The translations under genes were made by a program, and so were the position numbers. The notes beneath the pieces are model-generated. The model searched no databases and had not been told where the DNA came from. It saw only the letters and a program-made list of their open reading frames with translations. From positions 1,736,001-1,800,000 of the forward strand of contig NZ_JPNB01000002.1 in the NCBI RefSeq assembly GCF_000732725.1: a stretch of DNA of 64,000 nucleotides, written 5' to 3'. The stretch comes from Kineothrix alysoides. GTDB taxonomy: Bacteria; Bacillota; Clostridia; Lachnospirales; Lachnospiraceae. Positions 45,839-55,039 of the stretch are shown in pieces; position 1 is the first letter of the stretch, and every line of letters begins with the position of its first letter.

Positions 45839-47722
45839 ATGTGTGGTATTGCGGGATTTTGCAACTTAAGCGGCGACTGGAACAGCAATATAAATAGAAT
45901 GAATCATCGCATGCTTCATAGAGGACCGGATGCTTCCGGCGTATGGAGAAGCGAAGAGGAAGCTGTGGTGCTGGGGCATCAGAGACTATCTATCATGGAC
46001 TTGACTCCTACCGGAGCTCAGCCGATGGAATCTGCCAGCGGGCGTTTTGTCATCGTATTCAATGGGGAAATCTATAATTATAAAAAAATCGCGAAAAAGC
46101 TTCTGGAGGAGAAAAAGGTTGCACAGTTCAGGGGAACCTGCGATACGGAAGTGCTTTTAGAGGCGATGGAGGCTTACGGCGTGGAACAGGCAATTGGAAT
46201 GTGCAAGGGAATGTTCGCTATCGCCTTATATGACAAAAAAGAACGGGTGTTATTTTTGGTAAGGGATAGAGTGGGAGAAAAACCGCTCTATTATGGGTTT
46301 GTGGGAGAGGGTACTTTTGCCTTCGCTTCTGAGATAGGATGTATCGCTGCTTTGGAAAACTTCAAAAATGAAATCAATACGTCGGTGCTGGACATTTATT
46401 TTACCCATGGGTATATTCCGGCGCCCTATTCCGTTTATAAAGATATTTATAAATTAGAAGCGGGCAGTATTTTAAAAATTGAGGCACCCTACCATAAGGA
46501 GAATATTTCTATCTCCGCTTACTGGTCTATGAAAGAAGCGGCTGTGAAAGGACAATCGGATTTATTCACGGGCAGTGAAGAGGAGGCGGCAGAAGAGTTG
46601 GAACGCCTTTTGAAGGAGTCCATAGAGGAGCAGATGGTGGCGGATGTGCCGGTAGGCGCCTTTTTGTCCGCAGGAATCGACAGCAGCACGATCGTGGCGC
46701 TGATGCAGTCTCTGAATCATAACAAGGTGCGAAGCTTCACTATTGGAATGACTGAGGAAGGGTACAATGAAGCGGCGGCGGCGAAAGAGATAGCAAAGCA
46801 TTTGGGAACAGACCATACGGAATTGTATATTACCAAACAGGATGCCATCGACGTGATTCCAAAGCTGGGTTATATGTTCGGCGAGCCCTTTGCCGACTCT
46901 TCCCAGATTCCTACCTATCTTGTAAGTAAGATGACGAAGGAGCATGTGACGGTTTCCTTGAGCGGGGACGCGGGAGATGAGCTGTTTGGCGGCTATACGT
47001 CCTATGAGTCGGTAAGCCGTATCTGGAATAAGATGAAGGGTATACCATATTTTGTAAGAAAACCTTGCAGTGAGCTGGTTCTTCACAGTCCCCTTGCAAA
47101 AAACCAGATTTACCGTACGAAGGCAACCCTTTTAGGGGCTAAGACACCGGGCAGACTATATGAAATTTCATATGAAACGGATCCGCTTACGAAGAAAATC
47201 AGCAGGTCGCATGTTGACTGCCCGTATAAATACAGTCAGTTCACCCATTATATGGAAGAAGTGAACCATAACATTATGCTGATGGACATGCTCATGTACC
47301 ATCCTGACGATATCCTTGTGAAGGTGGATCGGGCGGCGATGGCGGTTTCCCTCGAAACGAGAGTGCCTATGCTGGATAAAGACGTGGTGGAATTCGCATG
47401 GACTCTCCCGATTGAATATAAACGGCAGGGAAAGACGGGGAAAAAGGTTCTTAGGGATGTGTTGTATAAATATGTTCCGAGGGAAATGATGGAGCGCCCG
47501 AAAAAGGGGTTCAGTATACCTGTCGATAAATGGCTGCTTGAGCCGGAGCTTCGAAACTGGGCAGAAGCACTCATAGACAGAAAGACATTGCAGCAGCAGG
47601 GAATACTCGATGCCGACGTAGTATGGAAGATTTGGGAAGACTATACGAAGAATGGTGTTTGGCGTATACAGATATGGTTTATACTGATGTTTCAGGAGTG
47701 GATGCTGACGGGAAAGGCGTGA
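45839..47722 (+). CDS. asnB: AsnB-like glutamine-dependent amidotransferase (intact)
   Basis: A 627-residue protein with an N-terminal Ntn glutaminase domain (MCGIAGF, Cys2; RGPD; FNGEIYNY; CDTE) and a C-terminal synthetase domain with the PP-loop LSAGIDSS and SGDAGDELFGG. The C-terminal part, VLRDVLYKYVPREMMERPKKGFSIPVDKW, is complete, which shows where the sister gene at 41614 breaks. In O-antigen loci such proteins (WbpS, WbtH type) turn uronic acids to uronamides; here TviB/TviC provide GalNAcA. Ordinary asparagine synthesis is the alternative. It starts 13 bases after the SGNH gene. Confidence 0.85.
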   Translation: MCGIAGFCNLSGDWNSNINRMNHRMLHRGPDASGVWRSEEEAVVLGHQRLSIMDLTPTGAQPMESASGRFVIVFNGEIYNYKKIAKKLLEEKKVAQFRGTCDTEVLLEAMEAYGVEQAIGMCKGMFAIALYDKKERVLFLVRDRVGEKPLYYGFVGEGTFAFASEIGCIAALENFKNEINTSVLDIYFTHGYIPAPYSVYKDIYKLEAGSILKIEAPYHKENISISAYWSMKEAAVKGQSDLFTGSEEEAAEELERLLKESIEEQMVADVPVGAFLSAGIDSSTIVALMQSLNHNKVRSFTIGMTEEGYNEAAAAKEIAKHLGTDHTELYITKQDAIDVIPKLGYMFGEPFADSSQIPTYLVSKMTKEHVTVSLSGDAGDELFGGYTSYESVSRIWNKMKGIPYFVRKPCSELVLHSPLAKNQIYRTKATLLGAKTPGRLYEISYETDPLTKKISRSHVDCPYKYSQFTHYMEEVNHNIMLMDMLMYHPDDILVKVDRAAMAVSLETRVPMLDKDVVEFAWTLPIEYKRQGKTGKKVLRDVLYKYVPREMMERPKKGFSIPVDKWLLEPELRNWAEALIDRKTLQQQGILDADVVWKIWEDYTKNGVWRIQIWFILMFQEWMLTGKA

Positions 47723-47728
47723 TAGTTA

Positions 47729-48652
47729 ATGAATATAATTCGTATGTCCGGAGGAATCGGGAATCAGATGTTTCAGTACGCACTATATTTGAAGATCGTT
47801 TCTCTCGGCAGGGAAGTGAAGTTCGATGATGTGACGGAGTATGAACTGGATAACGCAAGGCCCATTATGCTTCCGGTGTTCGGCATCGATTACCCGAGGG
47901 CGACGAAGGATGAAATAATGGAGATAACCGACGGCTTCCTGGACTTTAAGTCCAGAGTAAGAAGAAAGCTGCGGGGACGAAAGAGCATGCAGTATAACGA
48001 AGCATCCTTCGATTACGACGAAGAGGTATTAAGAAAGGATTCTGCTTATTTGTGCGGAAACTTTCAAAGCGAGAAGTATTTTAAGGATATTGAAAAAGAA
48101 GTGAGGGAAGCGTTCCGCTTCCGGAATGTCCGGATACCTGCAGGAATAGAGAAGCAGGTCAAAGGATATGAGAAGGAAATCGCCGAAAAACTTTCCATCA
48201 GCATTCATATAAGGCGGGGAGATTATCTTCAGGCGGCGGACGTATATGGAGGCATCTGTACGGATGCTTACTATGAAAAAGCCATAGAGTATATGAAAAG
48301 CAAATATCCGGAAGCGCATTTTTTCGTGTTTACGAACGATACCCTTTGGGCTGAGAAATGGTGCGATGCAAAACAAGAAGAAAATGCCGGATTGGCATTT
48401 ACAGTAGTAAAGGGAACACAAGAGTCCACCGGATATATCGATTTGATGCTTATGAGCAAATGCAGGCATCATATCATCGCCAACAGCAGCTTTAGCTGGT
48501 GGGGGTCATGGCTTGGAGCCGGACCTGGTAAATGTGTGGTTGCTCCTATAAAGTGGTTGAATACGCGTGAATGTCACGATATTTTCACGCCGGATATGGT
48601 TAGGATTGATGCGTATGGAAAAATTGATTTCGGTCATCGTACCGGTTTATAA
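47729..48652 (+). CDS. GT11 alpha-1,2-fucosyltransferase-like protein
   Basis: A 307-residue GT11 protein. GGIGNQMFQYALY (8-20), the GDP-fucose motif HIRRGDY at 160-166 and NSSFSWWGSWLG are all present and intact. GT11 enzymes transfer fucose from GDP-fucose in alpha-1,2 linkage; the same fold is used for other GDP-6-deoxy sugars. GDP-fucose synthesis genes are absent from the window. It starts 6 bases after the asnB-like gene. Its end overlaps the following GT2. Confidence 0.86.
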   Translation: MNIIRMSGGIGNQMFQYALYLKIVSLGREVKFDDVTEYELDNARPIMLPVFGIDYPRATKDEIMEITDGFLDFKSRVRRKLRGRKSMQYNEASFDYDEEVLRKDSAYLCGNFQSEKYFKDIEKEVREAFRFRNVRIPAGIEKQVKGYEKEIAEKLSISIHIRRGDYLQAADVYGGICTDAYYEKAIEYMKSKYPEAHFFVFTNDTLWAEKWCDAKQEENAGLAFTVVKGTQESTGYIDLMLMSKCRHHIIANSSFSWWGSWLGAGPGKCVVAPIKWLNTRECHDIFTPDMVRIDAYGKIDFGHRTGL

Positions 48653-49640
48653 TATAGAAGCTTATTTGCCAAGATGCGTAGATTCTCTTTTGGCACAGAC
48701 TTTTCAAAATCTGGAGATTATCTTGGTGGATGACGGCTCTGCCGATACATCCGGCTCCATTTGTGACAGTTATGCGAGGAAGGATGGACGGGTCAAAGCG
48801 GTACATAAGAAAAACGGTGGTCTGTCCGATGCGAGAAATGCGGGCATGGATATGGCTACGGGGGAATACATCGGTTTTGTGGATGGTGATGATTGGATCG
48901 ATCAAGATATGTATCGGGCAATGTATGAAGCGTGTGAGAAGGAGCAGGCGCAGATTGCAGTATGCCGCTACAAGCAGATACGGACTTCGTCAGGGGAGAC
49001 CTTGGTACCTGAGATTGACGCACCTGCGGGTAATAGTGTATCATTATCAAAAACCCGTGCCATGGAGGCTTATCTGTGCGAAGACGAGACGTATGTTATC
49101 TATAACTCTGTTTGGAGTAAGCTGTTTCTGGCGAAGCTCGTGGAGGATATACGTTTTCCGGTAGGAAAAAACTCCGAGGATATTATGTTTACTACAAAGG
49201 CATTTTGCAGAATGGAACGGCTCGCATATCTGGATGCGCCCTATTATAACTATGTGCTCGACAGAGAAGGCAGTATTATGAATGAAAAGATAGGACAACG
49301 CCGGCTTAAGGATGAAATCCCTTTTTGGCGGGAACAGATTTCTCATTTGGCAAAGGAAGGGCTGACAGAGCTGTCCGATAAGGCAGCATATCACTTCTAT
49401 CGCCGTCTGCTCTTCTATTATATCGATTTTATGGAAAGTAAAGATACCAGATATTTTGCAGGAGAGATTACAAAAGAACTCAGGAAAGAGAAAGAAAATA
49501 TCAGAAGAATATACAAGGAAGGTTATGTGGCGACAGGGGATAAGGTGCGTATGAGATTAGTTCTTGCGTTCCCATTCGCATATTATTGTGCCGTAAAAGG
49601 GTATGATAAATATGTAATCCCGCTTCGGACCAAGTCATAA
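48615..49640 (+). CDS. Glycosyltransferase family 2
   Basis: About 341 residues with MEKLISVIVPVYNIEAYLPRC, LVDDGSADTSG, NGGLSDARNAG and VDGDDWID, the canonical GT2 set for exopolysaccharide enzymes. A second in-frame ATG at 48609 and a longer frame from 48567 exist. AGGA sits 9 bases before 48615. The start lies 38 bases inside the fucosyltransferase gene. Substrate unknown. Confidence 0.84.
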   Translation: MEKLISVIVPVYNIEAYLPRCVDSLLAQTFQNLEIILVDDGSADTSGSICDSYARKDGRVKAVHKKNGGLSDARNAGMDMATGEYIGFVDGDDWIDQDMYRAMYEACEKEQAQIAVCRYKQIRTSSGETLVPEIDAPAGNSVSLSKTRAMEAYLCEDETYVIYNSVWSKLFLAKLVEDIRFPVGKNSEDIMFTTKAFCRMERLAYLDAPYYNYVLDREGSIMNEKIGQRRLKDEIPFWREQISHLAKEGLTELSDKAAYHFYRRLLFYYIDFMESKDTRYFAGEITKELRKEKENIRRIYKEGYVATGDKVRMRLVLAFPFAYYCAVKGYDKYVIPLRTKS

Positions 49641-49658
49641 CAGGAGACGGATATCGAT

Positions 49659-51401
49659 ATGGATTTATTGAAACGAGTATCAAAAATTTTAACGAGTAGA
49701 CAAAGAAAACTGCTGTTGCTTCTGCTTTTCATGATGCTGATCGGTGCGGGGCTCGAAACGGTGGGAACCTCCTTGCTCATTCCCTTTATTACGGTGGCTA
49801 TGGACCCGGGGAGCATTGTGGAAAACGATTACTTGAAATATTTTTATGATCTATTCCATTTGACTGATGCGAATGGTTTTCTTATCATGCTGGCTATCGT
49901 GCTCATTATTGTTTTTTTCGTAAAAAATATTTATTTATATTTTATGTATTATGCGCAGTACCGCTTTATTTATAACGGACAGTTCAACACATCCAAAAAT
50001 CTGTTTAAGGATTATGTAAGACGTCCTTATGAATTCTATTTGGATGCGAGTACACCAGTGCTTATGCGCCATATTATGAGCGATGTGAACGGTTCCTATA
50101 ATCTGCTTCTTACTTTTTTACAGTTGTTCACTGAGTTATTTATTTTCACTGCGCTGCTTATTCTGGCGCTTGCTATCAGCCCGGCTATGACGATTATTAT
50201 ATGCGGAGTTCTGGGAATCATTTTACTGCTGAATAAAAAGGTACTAGGCCCTATCCTTCGGCAATTCGGCCATGAAGTGCAGACTAATAGTGCTCTTACG
50301 ACGAAGTGGATCATGCAGGCTGTAAACGGTATGAAAGAAACGAAGGTATTGAATAAGGAACGTTATTTTGTGGAGCAGTATGAGAAGAGCGCTTCTAAGC
50401 TTAATACGATTCAGAAACGGCAAAATTCCATGCAGAATATTCCGAGACTCACGATAGAAACAGTATGTATGGCAGGAATTCTGGCGATTGTAGCCGTCTT
50501 TCTGGCAGTGGGCAATAATATCGGAGAGATGATCAAGCAGGTAGGTATGTTGGCGGCGGTCGCTATCAAACTTATGCCAAGCGCGAATAAGCTCTCTACT
50601 TATATCAATAACATCGCTTATTACGAGCCTTCTTTACGGGCGGTGGAGGATATTATTATCCGCAGTCATGAGAAGGATGTGGACACGGATGTCCTTTTCT
50701 TAAAAGCGGAGGAAATTGTTCCGATGGATTTTGCGGAGGAAGTGAAGCTTGAGAATATTACTTACGCTTATCCGAATACGGAACTGAATATTTTAGAGAA
50801 TGCCGGTGTTACGATTCCTATTGGAAAATCAGTAGGCTTTATCGGGCCTTCCGGTGCCGGAAAATCCACCACAGTGGATATTCTTCTGGGGCTTTTACAG
50901 CCGCAAAAGGGTCGGATTACCGTAGATGGTGTAGATATCAGAACGAATTATCCCGGCTGGTATGCGAAAATAGGTTATGTTCCGCAGATGATTTTCATGC
51001 TGGATGATACGATAAGAAATAATGTGGCATATGGTGTGGATGAAGAGGATATCGATGAGGAGCAAGTATGGTACGCGCTGAAAGAGGCGCAGATGGATGC
51101 ATTCGTAAGAGGGCTCCCGGAGGGCCTTGACACGAGCATCGGTGAACGCGGGGTACGTATTTCCGGAGGACAAAGACAACGTCTTGGCATTGCAAGAGCT
51201 TTATACACGGCACCTGACATTATGATTTTCGATGAAGCGACTTCGGCACTCGATAACGATACGGAACAGGCTATTATGGAGGCGATTGAACGGCTGCATG
51301 GCAAGAAGACACTGGTTATTATCGCACATCGCCTGTCAACTATTGAGAAATGTGACTCCGTTTACCGGGTAGAAGACCAGATATTCAAAAAGGAACGATG
51401 A
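49659..51401 (+). CDS. ABC exporter, second flippase-like protein
   Basis: A 580-residue half-transporter with six membrane segments and a nucleotide-binding domain: Walker A GPSGAGKST (~396-404), signature ISGGQRQR and Walker B IMIFDEATSALD. It is a paralogue of the protein at 10692, with shared strings such as EAQ(L/M)D(E/A)FVRGLPEGLDT. By the same logic it may flip the lipid-linked glycan built in region E. A short gap and ribosome site place it in the unit of the GT2 genes. AGGAG lies upstream of the start. Confidence 0.75.
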   Translation: MDLLKRVSKILTSRQRKLLLLLLFMMLIGAGLETVGTSLLIPFITVAMDPGSIVENDYLKYFYDLFHLTDANGFLIMLAIVLIIVFFVKNIYLYFMYYAQYRFIYNGQFNTSKNLFKDYVRRPYEFYLDASTPVLMRHIMSDVNGSYNLLLTFLQLFTELFIFTALLILALAISPAMTIIICGVLGIILLLNKKVLGPILRQFGHEVQTNSALTTKWIMQAVNGMKETKVLNKERYFVEQYEKSASKLNTIQKRQNSMQNIPRLTIETVCMAGILAIVAVFLAVGNNIGEMIKQVGMLAAVAIKLMPSANKLSTYINNIAYYEPSLRAVEDIIIRSHEKDVDTDVLFLKAEEIVPMDFAEEVKLENITYAYPNTELNILENAGVTIPIGKSVGFIGPSGAGKSTTVDILLGLLQPQKGRITVDGVDIRTNYPGWYAKIGYVPQMIFMLDDTIRNNVAYGVDEEDIDEEQVWYALKEAQMDAFVRGLPEGLDTSIGERGVRISGGQRQRLGIARALYTAPDIMIFDEATSALDNDTEQAIMEAIERLHGKKTLVIIAHRLSTIEKCDSVYRVEDQIFKKER

Positions 51402-51433
51402 TTCATTGATTCAGGAGAGGAAAACGAAGTAAA

Positions 51434-52114
51434 ATGAGCGAATATATCAATGGCAGGTTACAACTGCCAAATGTGACATTGGCGGCAATGACGAGTGTTA
51501 AAGTGAAGGAAACGGTAAAAGCACTTGCTTATAGTATGAAAGATATCGATTTTGGGGAAGTGGTATTGATTAGTCACAGAACCCCCTTTTTCCTTCCTAA
51601 AGGAATTACTTACAAGCATATCGACAGTTTAAAGACCATCGATCACTTCAATTACAATATGATTTATAAGATTCATGAATACATCCAAACGGATTTCATG
51701 CTTCTCGTTCATTATGACGGCTTCGTGGTGAATCCTGATATGTGGCGTGATGAATTTCTGGATTACGATTATATCGGTTCTCCGTTTCCCCTTCCGAAGG
51801 ATGATTTTTCCTATAGGGATGTGAATGGAAATATTTGCCGGGTAGGAAACAGCGTATCCATCAGAAGTAAAAGGTTGTTGGAATTCCCTGAAAAGGCGAA
51901 GATTCCATTTGAGGCAGATCACGGTTTTTTCAACGAGGATGGATTTATCTGCTGTAAAAATAAGCATCTGTTTGAGGAGGCGGGAATGAAATATGCACCC
52001 CTGGAAGTTGCGAAGTATTTTGGACATGAATCTATGATACCAGAGGTTGCAGGCATCCGCCCTTTTGTTTTCCACAAATGGGCAGGGACGAATTCGGAAT
52101 ATCCGAAGTTTTAA
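51434..52114 (+). CDS. DUF5672-like, probable glycosyltransferase
   Basis: A 226-residue soluble protein. LPNVTLAAMTSVKVKETVKAL, LISHRTP, LLVHYDGFVVNPDMW (91-104) and FLDYDYIGSPFPLP fit DUF5672 proteins, as I remember the family; H93/D95 and D100-type acids could bind a nucleotide-sugar. DUF5672 occurs in glycan loci and is believed to be a glycosyltransferase of the GT-A type. No signal or membrane segments. It lies beside the GT17 gene. Confidence 0.7.
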   Translation: MSEYINGRLQLPNVTLAAMTSVKVKETVKALAYSMKDIDFGEVVLISHRTPFFLPKGITYKHIDSLKTIDHFNYNMIYKIHEYIQTDFMLLVHYDGFVVNPDMWRDEFLDYDYIGSPFPLPKDDFSYRDVNGNICRVGNSVSIRSKRLLEFPEKAKIPFEADHGFFNEDGFICCKNKHLFEEAGMKYAPLEVAKYFGHESMIPEVAGIRPFVFHKWAGTNSEYPKF

Positions 52115-52129
52115 AAAGGAGAATAATTT

Positions 52130-52999
52130 ATGGTTTACGATAGTTTTCAGTTTTTTAATGAATTGGATATTCTATTGCTTCGCATGCATATTTTAAATGA
52201 TGCAGTGGACAAGTTTGTTATTAGTGAATCCACGGTAACATTTTCCGGGGATAAAAAACCGTTATATTATGAAGAAAATAAGGAAATGTTCAAAGAATTC
52301 GAACACAAGATCATTCATAATGTAGTCGATGATACTCCCATGGACTGTGATGCTTTTACGCGCGATCATCACCAGAAGTGCGCTGTGGTGAGGGGCCTGG
52401 CGGAATGTAAACCGGAGGACATCGTTATTTTCAGCGATGTGGATGAGATTCCGAATCCTGAGACGCTGAAGACGCTTATTCCTAACGTAGAGGATGGAAA
52501 AATATACATGCTGGCGCAGCGCCTCTTTTACTGTTATCTCGATATGGAAGAGGTTTCAGGCCGTCTCCTTTCTGTGACGGGAGAATTCGAAGGTGTGGAA
52601 AAGCCTATGTGGCTCGGTACGAAAGTATGCCGTTATCGGATGCTCGAGAACTATACGACGGAGGAACTCCGCAACAAGGAGCAGAAAGCAATCGGCGTCA
52701 GAGTTGCTGACGGCGGCTGGCATTTCAGTTATATGGGCGGCGGAAAGAATCAGTCCGTAGAAGAGCGGGTGAAATATAAAATAAAAAGTGCGGCACATCA
52801 GGAATATAATAACCGCTCCACCTTATCCAAGGTAAGAAAAAATATCAAAAACCGTCAGGATATTTTCGGCAGGGATGCTCAGATCGTAAAGGTGAAAATC
52901 GATGAAACCTTCCCGGCGTATTTGCGTGAAAATATCGATAAGTATCGGTATTTACTTTATAAAGAACCTAAGTGGTATGATTTTATTTTCAGCAGATAA
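52130..52999 (+). CDS. GT17-like glycosyltransferase
   Basis: A 289-residue protein. VYDSFQFFNELDILLLRMHIL, FVISESTVTFSGDKKPL and FSDVDEIPNP (101-110, with the D-x-D) match GT17, the family of the animal bisecting beta-1,4-GlcNAc transferase, common in bacteria and giant viruses. The histidine-rich WHFSYMGGG completes it. Linkage formed here is unknown. It starts 15 bases after the DUF5672 gene. Confidence 0.8.
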   Translation: MVYDSFQFFNELDILLLRMHILNDAVDKFVISESTVTFSGDKKPLYYEENKEMFKEFEHKIIHNVVDDTPMDCDAFTRDHHQKCAVVRGLAECKPEDIVIFSDVDEIPNPETLKTLIPNVEDGKIYMLAQRLFYCYLDMEEVSGRLLSVTGEFEGVEKPMWLGTKVCRYRMLENYTTEELRNKEQKAIGVRVADGGWHFSYMGGGKNQSVEERVKYKIKSAAHQEYNNRSTLSKVRKNIKNRQDIFGRDAQIVKVKIDETFPAYLRENIDKYRYLLYKEPKWYDFIFSR

Positions 53000-53017
53000 G
53001 CTGACTGTGAAGACGGG

Positions 53018-53069
53018 GTAACTATTCAGCAGGTCTGCACATGTAACTGTTAGGGTACTGAACAGTTAC
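53018..53069 (+). repeat. Complex inverted-repeat element in an intergenic gap
   Basis: In the 89-base gap 53000-53088, GTAACTGTT (53043-53051) pairs with AACAGTTAC (53061-53069) through a 9-base loop, a perfect 9-bp stem. The same right arm can pair with GTAACTATTCAG (53018-53029) over 12 positions with one mismatch, and GCAG/CTGC (53029-53038) forms a small inner stem. The two pairings exclude each other. There is no T run. The arms resemble the hairpin at 28122-28148. Confidence 0.7.
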
Positions 53070-53088
53070 AAGAAAGGTATGATTCCGA

Positions 53089-53943
53089 ATGAAAAAAACG
53101 GATAATTTTTTCCTCATTCATAATTTTAATACAGTTCCGGAGGTGCTTCTTTCGTATTGCGAAAGCTATCTTATTGTGGATGCTTCAACGGATAAGAACA
53201 CAGAAAATCAGTTGAAGGAAAAGGGGCTTACTTATATTCATGCGGATAACACAGGGCATAACATTACGACCTATTTCGAGTATTTCGCAGAACATTATGA
53301 ACGACTGCCTGAGGTTATCTGTCTTTGTAAAGGAAATATGCTGGGACGCCATCTTTCGGAGGAATATTTCCGCAGAGTTTATGATAATAAATATTTCACC
53401 TACCTTTATGAAGATAAAGATAGCAGAGAAAAGTTTTCTAAAATACCAGATGCAGATATCGGAAATAAAAAAGCCGGGATAAGCAGCATATCCAGCCTTG
53501 TAACGGAGAGCCAATATATTGAAGAGAATACTTCATGGTATGTGGAGTCTCCGAATCATCCCCACAGATATTTCGATAATTTCGATGATTTATTGAGCTT
53601 TATTTATAAAGATCCTGTGATTCCCCGATATTGTTTATTTTCACCGGGGGCCTGTTATATCGTAAGACGGGAGCAGATAAAGAAGCATAGCCCATCTTTT
53701 TACCGCAATCTGAATAAGATTATGAGTTATGAGCTGAATCCTAATTTCCCGTCGGAGGCGCATATGGTGGAACGCATGTTTCCCGTTATTTTCGAGGCGG
53801 CCTATGAGGAAAATGAATGGATGAATGATGAGGCGGCTTTCGATAAGAAATTATTGGAACGTGTGGAAATCATAAGAAAAAAGGATGAATGGAACGGGAA
53901 ACGTTTTAAAAGGCTGAGGAAGCTTATTGGGCAGCATTTTTAG
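53089..53943 (+). CDS. DUF3431-like protein, possible glycosyltransferase
   Basis: A 284-residue soluble protein. FSPGACYIVRREQI (~184-197) followed by SEAHMVERMFPVIF (~222-235) resembles DUF3431, a family with glycosyltransferase-like context. Motif I-VDASTD could be a nucleotide site. It follows a 89-base gap with hairpins. I cannot name the reaction. The gene is in a run of sugar-related genes, which is the main support for a role in glycan synthesis. Confidence 0.6.
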   Translation: MKKTDNFFLIHNFNTVPEVLLSYCESYLIVDASTDKNTENQLKEKGLTYIHADNTGHNITTYFEYFAEHYERLPEVICLCKGNMLGRHLSEEYFRRVYDNKYFTYLYEDKDSREKFSKIPDADIGNKKAGISSISSLVTESQYIEENTSWYVESPNHPHRYFDNFDDLLSFIYKDPVIPRYCLFSPGACYIVRREQIKKHSPSFYRNLNKIMSYELNPNFPSEAHMVERMFPVIFEAAYEENEWMNDEAAFDKKLLERVEIIRKKDEWNGKRFKRLRKLIGQHF

Positions 53944-53999
53944 GTTAAAAAGTCAACAAGCAGAGATAGAAGTATGGAGCAAAGACAGAAGGTAATGAT

Positions 54000-55007
54000 A
54001 TGATCGGGACAGAATTTTTGAAAGGGCAAGGACTTGGCAATCAGCTATTTTGCTATATATCGGCAAGATGTCTGGCAAAGGATCTTTGCTGTGAATTCGG
54101 GACAGCAGGACAGGAACAGCTTGCGGTAAATATCCATAGTAAAAAGGGCATGTATTTTATGGATATGGATCTGGGAAGCCCTATTGCGGATGTGAGTACC
54201 TTCGATGTTTACAGGGAAGCGGAAATGCGTTTGTATTTGAAAAATTGTGTTCACGACATGGTGTATGGATGCTATGTAGCGGGAGCGGATGAAAAACTGT
54301 ACGAGATAAAAGAAAATACGCTTATTTATGGTAATCTTCAGGCTCAGCGATATTTCCTTCATCATAAGGAGGAAATTAAAGAGTGGCTGCAAGTGAAGGA
54401 GGAATATGACTCTCACGAATTCACGAAAGATAACCTATGCATAATGAATGTGCGGGGCGGAGAATATGCGGATAACCGGGCTCTCTTTTTAAGACGAAGC
54501 TATTGGCTGAATGCCATGAAGCATATGAAAAATATTCGAAGCGATATGGAGTTTATGATTGTGACGGATGATTTGGAGGCAGCCGGGCGGATTTTACCCG
54601 GAATACCCGCTTATCATTTCGATTTGGCAGGGGATTACGTGACGATTAAGAATGCCAGGTATTTAATTTTATCCAATTCTACCTTTGCGTTTTTCCCGGC
54701 TTTTACGAGTGAGACCGCGATGAAAATTATAGCTCCCAAATTTTGGGCGAGGCATAATGTGTCGGACGGATATTGGGCCGGCGAGCAGAATATTTATGAG
54801 GACTTTATGTATTTGGATCGAAGAGGAAAGCTTTTTACAGCCGAAGAATGCCGTAAGGAGCTGGAAGAATATAAACGCCGGCTGGGGACTCTGATGAGGA
54901 CGGTAAAGTATGAGGATTCGGCGGTCAGACGGCAGGCCGGGAAAGACAAATTTCTTTATTGGTGGGATAAGGCAAAAGGTAAAATATATCGGATTTATAA
55001 AAGATAG
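54000..55007 (+). CDS. GT11-like protein with altered HxRRGDY motif
   Basis: A 335-residue protein. GLGNQLFCY (11-19) and SNSTFAFFPAF match the N- and C-terminal GT11 signatures, but the donor motif reads NVRGGEY at 150-156, so the histidine and the second arginine of H-x-R-R-G-D are replaced. It could use a different GDP-sugar or be inactive. C-terminal extension ~280-335 is charged. AGAAGG lies 8 bases before the ATG. Confidence 0.68.
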   Translation: MIGTEFLKGQGLGNQLFCYISARCLAKDLCCEFGTAGQEQLAVNIHSKKGMYFMDMDLGSPIADVSTFDVYREAEMRLYLKNCVHDMVYGCYVAGADEKLYEIKENTLIYGNLQAQRYFLHHKEEIKEWLQVKEEYDSHEFTKDNLCIMNVRGGEYADNRALFLRRSYWLNAMKHMKNIRSDMEFMIVTDDLEAAGRILPGIPAYHFDLAGDYVTIKNARYLILSNSTFAFFPAFTSETAMKIIAPKFWARHNVSDGYWAGEQNIYEDFMYLDRRGKLFTAEECRKELEEYKRRLGTLMRTVKYEDSAVRRQAGKDKFLYWWDKAKGKIYRIYKR

Positions 55008-55039
55008 ATAATAAAGACGAGGAAGGAGCTGATATTCTT

